Shown piece after piece: positions 59,801 to 64,000 of a stretch of 64,000 nucleotides of DNA. Under the pieces are notes generated by a model. The model made no database searches, was not told the origin of the DNA, and was given only the letters and a program-made list of their open reading frames with translations. A program made the position numbers and the translations under genes. Each line of letters opens with the position of its first letter. The stretch's first letter is position 1. Source of the stretch: Dromiciops gliroides (Eukaryota; Chordata; Mammalia; Microbiotheria; Microbiotheriidae). The stretch is from positions 546,626,711-546,690,710 of the forward strand of contig NC_057861.1 of the NCBI RefSeq assembly GCF_019393635.1, in the 5' to 3' direction.

Positions 59801-61539
59801 GAATTTTTTTTTTAAACATCTTTCACGGTACCTCTGTATTTTGCACATAATGAACATTAAAAACTGTCAACAGAGACATTTTGCCTGACCTTCCTATACA
59901 GAATGAATCAATACACAACACAGGGGTGAGTCTGGGTAGAACGAGGCAAAGAAACTAATGCTAAAACTACACATAATAGGCATAGATGTACATATGTTTA
60001 TATTTTCTTTGTATATAATTTATATGTATAACATATTATATATGTGTGTATCAAGAGTTATACCTTCTTATCTTATCCTATCAAGGAACCCAAATTAACA
60101 TCCTTTGAAAATGGATGTTAATCATGGTCCTGTTACCAATTTGAGAGTACAACCTTACATCTGTACAATCCGTTCAAAGAGCCTTCCTTATCTCTAATCT
60201 TATTTGAGCTTCATGCCAAACCTATGAGGTAGGCATTATTATTTCCCATTAAGCCTAGAATTAAAATCTGGATCCCCTGACTGCAAGTCCAGAGCTGCTT
60301 TCCCCACGACAGTTCTACATTCTATACTGGGACGTTATTCTTCTTTATCATAAGCAGATAGACAAATGAGCTTTCATAATCCCTTTCAGACCCCCAAAAA
60401 TACAACATTTGACCTCCTGAGGTTGTTTTGGTCAGAGACAGGAAACACTTGGGGCAAGCTCCTGAGTTAGGCTGAACCAGATTAAAATGTAAATGAAAAA
60501 TATTTAATAAAATCAATAAAAATGCAATAGAGTGGCACAATGGATAGAGCACCAGCCCTGGAGTCAGGAGTACCTGAGTTCAAACCCCAATTGCCTCACA
60601 AAAAAAAAAAAATGCAATAGAACATAGATAATGTTTATAGGTGGTTTTATGTGGCCTGCAGGGATTCTTATGTTAATAGCCCCCATTTCTATTGGACTTT
60701 GATACCACTGGTCTAGGCCAGTCCTTTACTGTAAACCCTAGACCCTCTCTAGCTGTACAGGATGTTTAGAAAGAGAGATAGCTCTTAATCTCTAAACTAC
60801 AAATCTATTTGATAAATGGAGGCAGAGCACTGATTCTGGTTTCAAATACCATCCATGATGCTTATAAATTGTCGATTTACCTCCTAGGGCCTCAGATCCC
60901 CATCAATAAAATGAAAGGGTTAGATTAGAAGGCTTCTGAGGTCACTTTGAGCCCTAGATCTATGATCCTGTCTATCTTATGACTGATTGAAAACAGAATA
61001 AATATTTAACCAATAGGCTCTGTTGGAGGGGGAAATGAGCACATACTTTTGAATATGATCTGCATTATCAACACTTTCTTAAGTCTAGATAATCAACGAA
61101 ACAATGAAGCAAGCATAGCAACTGCAGATTTTTGAGGTGTAAACGTTCATCTTGAAAATTTAACAATTGGTTCTGAAAGTCAATTAGGGCTGGTCAACAC
61201 ACCCATGAGTGAAACAAACTTTCTTTGGTGATCCATTTATGGCAGCAGGGGTTATGAAACAGATTATGAAATAAGCAAATGTGTTTGATTAACAAGGGAG
61301 GGGGAAAGAAACAAAAGGGAAATGTAAAGATTTCAAACAGTATGTGCCTTGAGGGATATAAGGAAGCATTTATTCCTGATTAATTTCTTTTGAAAGGGTT
61401 TCCTTTCCATCCCCCATTTCCAATAAGAAACACAGATTTACCTTCTCAAAAACTCCCCGAAAAGGGAGTCAAATAAAGTAAACAAAAAATTCATCATAAG
61501 GAGTCGGTAGATATCCTGGCCAACGTGTGTTTCCCAGCA
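41720..61539 (-). CDS. TMC5: TMC5 3'-half exons, joined as complement of 61539-61442, 58902-58807, 57471-57396, 57190-57057, 53696-53523, 43699-43621, 41824-41720
   Basis: TMC5 belongs to the transmembrane channel-like family, multi-pass membrane proteins related to anoctamins and to the hair-cell channel subunits TMC1/2; the role of TMC5 itself is poorly defined. Seven exons join in one open frame of 762 bases, about 254 codons. They begin with the family signature CWETHVGQDIYRL and run through membrane segments such as GIFFSPLLPFIHM, LFIFLLFFPSFTGVL and SVHFFFTLTLIVL. They end in a charged cytoplasmic tail, EGKDKVFLVEKLLKLQE. The order, phases and residues match human TMC5 closely. The 5' exons lie beyond 64 kb. 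The short terminal coding exon with the stop was not identified. No disabling change was seen. Confidence 0.93.
42330..43330. other. TMC5 intron, no recognised feature
   Basis: Unique-looking AT-rich DNA, with a TA-rich stretch at 43020-43150. Nothing supportable was seen. Confidence 0.5.
43370..43498 (+). repeat. TATATG/ACATAT-rich simple repeat followed by a CT tract
   Basis: Degenerate tacatatacata units, then ccctctctccctccctc. Confidence 0.85.
43621..43699 (-). CDS. TMC5: TMC5 exon (IITYLYWKIIEGRK...) with apparent GC donor
   Basis: The acceptor is tttttttaaag|GATTAT. The exon completes a Leu and then encodes IITYLYWKIIEGRKIMIKLL and HEQIIN. The following exon starts in phase 0 with EGKDK, so this exon must end after AAT. 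The donor there reads AAT|gcaagt, that is GC rather than GT, with perfect +3 to +6 bases. No GT alternative keeps the frame. Confidence 0.88.
43905..44140 (+). repeat. MIR-like CORE-SINE
   Basis: Includes gcaaagtactttacatatgt, gaggaaactgaggctgagag and the CORE. Old. Confidence 0.7.
44258..44487 (-). repeat. Long-form CORE-SINE
   Basis: An antisense copy: gttgtttagttgtgtctgac ... cacctagctgcccc. Confidence 0.78.
44890..45120 (+). repeat. MIR-like CORE-SINE
   Basis: Starts near gatggctaatatttatacgg and continues through aggaaattaaggcaaacaag to a CORE end at gccagtgctctatc. Confidence 0.7.
45156..45457 (+). repeat. Long-form CORE-SINE, complete
   Basis: The head, CORE, then an extension catctggggccatctttag ... 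gaatgaaggacaaacaacaa. This copy defines the long form in the window. Confidence 0.82.
45549..45793 (+). repeat. CORE-SINE with 'gacatgactgaacaac' tail
   Basis: A sense copy ending ccaaatgaggtcatgaaaag ... acatgactgaacaacaac. Confidence 0.78.
46650..46905 (+). repeat. Older CORE-SINE
   Basis: A degraded head (ggtgcagtggatagagcaag), CORE and MIR-like tail to aggaggtgctactata. Confidence 0.65.
47320..47600 (-). repeat. L1 3'-UTR fragment
   Basis: Same sequence type as 13.3-13.7 kb, antisense. Confidence 0.7.
47620..47758 (-). repeat. CORE-SINE missing its 5' head end
   Basis: Antisense; stops at gctctatccactgtgg, so about 15 bases of the head are absent. Confidence 0.82.
48001..48148 (-). repeat. 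CORE-SINE
   Basis: An antisense copy; tattggagttctt on both sides. Confidence 0.93.
48470..48660 (+). repeat. Old SINE (tail shared with 25.2 and 56.54 kb)
   Basis: ctttgaagtcagagagtcctg, tgtgtgactctggacaagtc and the tail aagactgtaagttgcagag. Confidence 0.65.
48664..49905 (-). repeat. Long-form CORE-SINE split by an L1 fragment
   Basis: SINE sequence occupies 48695-48927 and resumes at 49832-49905, preceded by a (GTT)n tract at 48664-48694. Between them lies an L1 5' fragment. Confidence 0.85.
48928..49831 (-). mobile_element. L1 5' fragment: 5' UTR plus start of ORF1
   Basis: On the minus strand it starts ggggaaccaagatggggagg, the L1 5' end. It runs through the 5' UTR to an ORF1 start at 49167 (MSQQRKVRTIESFFSNK) and breaks off at atgagaaaaagtc after about 73 codons. 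The flanking SINE sequence tgaggctagat(t/c)tga is duplicated (48913-48927 and 49832-49846). It also gives the L1 site empty of the LTR element found at 16629. Confidence 0.85.
50060..50530. repeat. CR1/L3-like LINE fragment
   Basis: Phrases catatggcatgattttcag, ctggttgcctttatcagac and ttcttaaaatccacaatgta match the CR1/L3 3' region. Confidence 0.65.
50535..50800 (+). repeat. Older full-length CORE-SINE
   Basis: The head ggagctgggtggcacggtgg, CORE, and a MIR-like tail to aagggctatatacatgcta. Confidence 0.72.
51226..51535 (+). repeat. Long-form CORE-SINE, complete
   Basis: ggggcagctaggtggtacaa through ctggggccatctccagtcac to a diverged end near aggacaaaacaac. Confidence 0.82.
51834..51985 (+). 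repeat. CORE-SINE
   Basis: A sense copy, gaagccaggtggcacagtg to an A-rich tail. Confidence 0.85.
52452..52605 (+). repeat. CORE-SINE
   Basis: A sense copy with a long A-rich tail; flanks share aaaagcaat. Confidence 0.9.
52901..53265 (+). repeat. Two adjacent CORE-SINE copies
   Basis: The first (52901-53010) is partly deleted in its CORE. The second (53019-53265) has the 'aagacacaactgaacaaa' tail type. They stand close to the TMC5 exon at 53523. Confidence 0.72.
53523..53696 (-). CDS. TMC5: TMC5 exon (RLKPSAHCGPFQGL...)
   Basis: The acceptor is ttctgctcag|GTTGAA and the donor is TT|gtaagt. The exon encodes LKPSAHCGPFQGLPSIIHAI, a tryptophan-rich extracellular loop, and then NLIGSVHFFFTLTLIV as the last membrane helix. 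It is the longest and most conserved TMC5 exon in the window. Confidence 0.95.
53963..54215 (+). repeat. Older full-length CORE-SINE
   Basis: The head cagctaggtggcacagtgg to the tail gtgggtgcttaataaatgc. Confidence 0.75.
54260..54406 (-). repeat. CORE-SINE
   Basis: An antisense copy, T-rich tail to cacctagctgcccc. Confidence 0.88.
54605..54965 (-). repeat. Possible L1 3' region fragment
   Basis: Antisense-looking: tggtcaagcaaaataaattc and a pyrimidine-rich centre. Family assignment is tentative. Confidence 0.45.
55025..55178 (+). repeat. CORE-SINE
   Basis: A sense copy with TSD aaaagtcatttgtttt on both sides. Confidence 0.95.
55266..55419 (+). repeat. CORE-SINE
   Basis: A sense copy with TSD agtccaca on both sides. 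Confidence 0.92.
55990..56365 (+). repeat. Two L1 3' ends in tandem
   Basis: The first ends gggaaaaataaaataatatt near 56205. The second starts near 56221 (gggatgtataacctatat) and ends by 56360 with the same 3'-UTR motifs. Confidence 0.7.
56371..56524 (+). repeat. CORE-SINE
   Basis: A sense copy ending in a C run and A tail. The flank gtcat(a/g)a is repeated. Confidence 0.88.
56535..56740 (+). repeat. Old SINE (tail shared with 48.47 kb)
   Basis: ttggtatagtgtatagtgac ... tcctcactgagagtttccta. Confidence 0.65.
56758..56898 (-). repeat. CORE-SINE
   Basis: An antisense copy with the right end cacctaacttccccc, 160 bases from a TMC5 exon. Confidence 0.87.
57057..57190 (-). CDS. TMC5: TMC5 exon (VSLMMNCQPPSKAWRAS...)
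   Basis: The acceptor is tgtcttcag|GTCAGC and the donor is AG|gtaaga. The exon encodes VSLMMNCQPPSKAWRASQMM, then TLFIFLLFFPSFTGVL and VLGITVW. The PPSKAWRASQM loop followed by a membrane segment is characteristic of TMC proteins. A longer open frame running through the intron to the previous exon is read-through and not coding. Confidence 0.93.
57396..57471 (-). CDS. TMC5: TMC5 exon (IGIFFSPLLPF membrane segment)
   Basis: The acceptor is tctttgcag|GATTGG. The split TG/G codon gives Trp, followed by IGIFFSPLLPFIHMITLFIM and FYVKR. It is a hydrophobic membrane-spanning exon. The donor is AGA|gtgagt, with A instead of G at the last exon base, but phase 0 matches the next exon. Confidence 0.92.
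58025..58300 (+). repeat. CR1/L3-like LINE fragment
   Basis: Phrases ggcctcagaggacaggacta, aggaggaattaaaatagaga and acatgacctctaaggtccc. Confidence 0.65.
58390..58740 (+). repeat. L1 3' UTR end
   Basis: Sense copy: acatgactactcatgtataac, a G-rich run, then tttacatgtaaattgg and an A-rich tail ending acaaacaaa. It stops 65 bases before a TMC5 exon donor. Confidence 0.75.
58807..58902 (-). CDS. TMC5: TMC5 exon (IIGTKLIKSLG...)
   Basis: The acceptor is tttcacag|AATCAT and the donor is TG|gtaagt. The split codon AG/A completes an Arg. The exon then encodes IIGTKLIKSLGVPEFDIARN and VLELIYTQTLLW. It was found by continuity of frame, as it is too short to stand out as an ORF. Confidence 0.92.
59100..59370 (+). 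repeat. Older CORE-SINE
   Basis: The head cagctgggtggtatagtgg, a CORE with deletions, and the tail catggcacatagtaggtgc. Confidence 0.7.
60531..60613 (+). repeat. Internally deleted CORE-SINE
   Basis: The head half joins directly to ccccaattgcctcac and the A tail (tgagttcaaaccccaatt). The CORE is missing. TSD aaatgcaatag flanks it. Confidence 0.85.
61442..61539 (-). CDS. TMC5: TMC5 exon with CWETxVGQ signature
   Basis: On the minus strand the acceptor is ctttttag|TGCTGG and the donor is AG|gtaaat. The frame gives CWETHVGQDIYRLLMMNF and continues FTLFDSLFGEFLR. This is the TMC-domain signature that defines the family. The exon leaves phase 2. Confidence 0.93.
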
Positions 61540-61919
61540 CTAAAAAGCAAACAGAGGCAATGTGTTCAGTAACGTTCTTTCAAATTGCCCTTTTCTGAAA
61601 CAAACGGAAATCACTAAGTCTCACTAAGTTTGCCACAACCTCAGAATGTCTGTCAGGACTCAACTTGGCTTATTATGCTCTAGAATGTTTACTACTCGCC
61701 ACAAAGAGAATAGTTTAGACCTAACATTCTTCTGACCTATATACTTAGCAGTTAGCTAGAATTTGCCTTGGACCCAATTATGGCTTGTGTGTATAGCCAA
61801 CTCTCTCACTTTCCTGTGATTTCAGGAACTGCTTCCTTCTACCTTCCTGTACTTATCCCCCTTGTTGGCCTAAGTACTCTCAGATTCAGCTTGACTCAGG
61901 ACTGTCTTCTCAGATGACC

Positions 61920-62175
61920 ACCACTCTGTCCCTCCCTTCCTCTTCCCCCCCCCAACTCCCTGCCCCCACCCCCTCTGCCCCCAATCCTTGGGCATTACCC
62001 TGCATTAATGAAAGAGATCTCTTAGCAAGACTTATAAAATAACCCTTGAATTTCCAACCAACAAGTTCTAAAGATGTTTTTGAGCATGGCAGCTTTGTTG
62101 AAATAAGCATTTGGCCTCTCCCTCTCTCTCTCTCCCCTTCTCTCTCTTTCCCTCCCTCCCTCCCTCCCTCCATCC
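61920..62175 (+). repeat. Pyrimidine-rich simple repeats
   Basis: Two C/T tracts, one near 61930-61980 and a (CTCC)n/(CT)n tract at 62117-62175. Confidence 0.85.
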
Positions 62176-62199
62176 ATCCCTCTATATAAAGATATACAT

Positions 62200-62630
62200 A
62201 TTGTGGTAAAAATTATTTGTGGTAAAGATTAATATTGGAAGTTTTAGCTGAATCATTTGAGATTGCGCATGCTACTGAAGCGGCTTTTGAAGGACCTCCC
62301 TTTTGGGGAGGAGAACGCGGGGAACTTCCGGGATGCCAACTTAAAAGTGAGGGCAGGAACGGAAGTTTTCTCTCTCTGGCAGAGAACTTAGCAGCGACAG
62401 AGCAGGATTGAAAGGAGTGCATGTGGTTTGGTGTTCAGTCTTTTCAGGGGTTCGCAGTCTGGCGGGCAGTTTGGGATTCAGTGAGTTTTATAAAAGAATA
62501 GACTAAACTTAGATCTAAGATTATTCATTTGTATTTCTTCTTTATTTCCCTAATTGGTTTCAGCTCTTGTTGTCTAATTAATTCCCAAACAATAATTAAA
62601 AAAACCAAACACCTGATCCCTCACAGATTA
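62200..62630 (+). repeat. LTR-like element (uncertain)
   Basis: A GC- and CpG-richer block (aacgcggggaacttccggga), a TATA-like ttttataaaag near 62490, and an end near ccctcaca. Most like an ERV LTR, though a cryptic promoter cannot be excluded. Confidence 0.5.
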
Positions 62631-62666
62631 AAGCTCAGTGGCTCCTTTTTCTTATTGGTCTGTGAT

Positions 62667-62702
62667 ATATATATATATGTATATATATATATATGTATAT
62701 AT
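62667..62702 (+). repeat. (TA)n-rich simple repeat
   Basis: Alternating TA with a few G substitutions. Confidence 0.9.
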
Positions 62703-63019
62703 GATGTATTTGTTAAAAAAAATGAAAACATTTTGTCATCATTTATATTCATCATATTTTGAGATGAGGAGGAAGGCAATTGATAAACTAGTTTCAATGA
62801 CACAGTTCAGTACAGGAAGCTCCAAAATAACCTGGGGCAGATTTTTTACTTTGCCTCATACCTTTGATGTAGGAGGCAAAAAGGGGTTAATGGAAAAACC
62901 TAAGGTCCAAGCTCTAATTCAGATATTAGCTCTAAAAGGGAGTTAGACCCCAGTTAATGGATAACTTATGCTAGGTTATCAAATCCACAGTGATCAGTAC
63001 CCATAATGGGAACAGAGGG

Positions 63020-63282
63020 ACCTAGGCGGAGGATACCTGACTAAAATAAAGGAAATGACAAAGGTATAGAAATTCTAATAAAAAATGGAGATATTTTGAA
63101 ACTAGCCATGGGAATCAGAGACATATGTGGAAAAGGTCAAATTTGTCCCCAGATTCACCTTATGATGTGTAAACTCCCAAAACACATCTCCACCGAAAAA
63201 GGTACCCGCCTTGGGGGTTGGCTTAGGACCCCAAGAACTCCAAATTAGGATAATCCTTCCCCTGTAACACCCTTAAGTGGAG

Positions 63283-63327
<45 letters not shown>

Positions 63328-63730
63328 TTAATGAGGCAATTGGGGTTAAGTGACTTTCCCAGGGTCACACAGCTAGTAAGTGTTAAGTGTCTGAGGCCAG
63401 ATTTGAACTCAGGTACTCCTGACTCCAGGGCCGGTGCTCTATCCACTGTGCCACCTAGCTGCCCCAAGTGGAGAATATTATAATGAGAAAGAAAGTCCCT
63501 CCCCTGTACTTCCTCAAGGTGGAGATTATTATAATGAGACTGATAATCAATTTATCCATACTATAAATATAACTGTCTTTCCTTTCCTTATTCGAGAGAT
63601 ACCTTTCCACTTTTCTGGTTCTCTCCCTGTGATCACTCACAGTATTGCAATAAAACTTGGGAAACTGAGTCACTGAGTCTTGTAATTCTTTTGGGACGAC
63701 TCACAATCAATTTGACCCCAAATTTCTGCC
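63020..63730 (+). repeat. ERV LTR with nested SINE
   Basis: LTR-like sequence with aataaaac at about 63651 and a following R/U5-like stretch. A related motif gtggaga..attataatgaga occurs at 63470 and 63522. A SINE with an (ATT)n tail is inserted at 63283-63465. Left boundary uncertain. Confidence 0.6.
63283..63465 (-). repeat. CORE-SINE with (ATT)n tail
   Basis: Antisense copy; instead of poly(T) the 3' end is about 15 ATT units. Flank aagtggaga is duplicated on both sides. Confidence 0.9.
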
Positions 63731-63754
63731 CACATCACCTTTACTTGCACAATG

Positions 63755-63844
63755 GTGCTCTCTCTCTCTCTCTCTCTCTGTCTGTCTCTGTCTCTCTCTC
63801 TGTGTCTCTCTCTCTGTCTCTGTCTCTTTCTCTCTCTCTCTCAG
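63755..63844 (+). repeat. (CT)n/(CTGT)n simple repeat
   Basis: Nearly pure CT with CTGT interruptions, next to a SINE. Confidence 0.95.
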
Positions 63845-63847
63845 TCT

Positions 63848-63980
63848 TTTTTTTTGCAGGGCAATGAGGGTTTAAGTGACTTGCTCAGAGTCACACAGCT
63901 AGTAAGTGTTAACTGAGTCTGGATTTGAACTCAGGTCCTCCTGAATCCAGGGCCAGTGCTTTATCTACTGCACCACCTAC
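63848..63980 (-). repeat. CORE-SINE, end missing
   Basis: An antisense copy ending actgcaccaccta without the final gctgcccc. Confidence 0.85.
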
Positions 63981-64000
63981 TTTATAAAATTATACAGGTC

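Noticed and set aside
4270-63483. Many ORFs containing GGTVDKALALDSGGPEFKSG or LGLSDLPRVTQLVSVKCLR
   Set aside because: These are the two strands of the same SINE translated over and over. They have no support as proteins.
1-64000. Search for CRISPR-like regularly spaced repeats or prokaryotic operons
   Set aside because: The repeats are dispersed SINEs with poly(A) tails and TSDs, and coding sequence is split by introns; the window is mammalian.

Overview
The window is vertebrate nuclear DNA from a marsupial. The main evidence is a dense, young family of tRNA-headed CORE-type SINEs that begin near 'ggggcagctaggtgg' and end in an A-rich tail. More than 40 copies are visible, many with clean target-site duplications (TSDs). 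The SINE form, the marsupial-type L1 ends and the endogenous retroviruses together suggest an Australian-radiation marsupial (for example a dasyurid, or Dromiciops). That placement is inference, not a measured identification.

Two protein-coding genes are recognisable and they converge. On the plus strand, 2415-11202 holds coding exons 2-6 of GDE1, a glycerophosphodiester phosphodiesterase; exon 1 lies left of the window. Its 3' UTR ends near a poly(A) signal at 11712. On the minus strand, 61539 down to 41720 holds seven exons of the 3' half of TMC5, a transmembrane channel-like protein, including the family signature CWETxVGQ. The upstream TMC5 exons lie right of the window. The short last coding exon was not found and should lie between about 12 and 41.7 kb. 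GDE1 and TMC5 are also convergent neighbours in human, so the synteny is preserved, while the region between them is swollen by repeats here.

Region by region. 1-11.7 kb: GDE1 exons, with introns holding SINEs and old LINE fragments. 11.7-15.9 kb: SINEs, L1 3' ends and a CORE-SINE. 16.08-21.41 kb: a 5'-complete, ORF1-only L1 (HAL1-like) split by a very young 3.7-kb LTR retroelement; its two 358-bp LTRs differ at one base and a 4-bp TSD is visible. 22-24.6 kb: two LTR-like elements and a TG/TGTC microsatellite. 25-30.7 kb: SINEs and CORE-SINEs. 30.8-33.6 kb: a degraded class I (gamma-like) endogenous retrovirus with gag only. 34-36 kb: pyrimidine tracts, a long CCTT array and an inverted SINE pair. 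37.26-37.69 kb: a striking inverted repeat of about 430 bp. 38-41.5 kb: SINEs, a CR1/L3-like fragment and an LTR. 41.7-61.5 kb: TMC5 exons among SINEs, L1 tails and a 3'-truncated L1 nested in a SINE. 61.5-64 kb: TMC5 intron with LTR pieces and pyrimidine repeats.

No bacterial-type system, CRISPR array, rRNA or tRNA gene was seen. The most unusual structures are the nested young LTR element with its 291-codon ORF, the 430-bp palindrome, and a probable GC-AG intron in TMC5. All coordinates and splice sites were read by eye; gene names rest on recognising the protein families.
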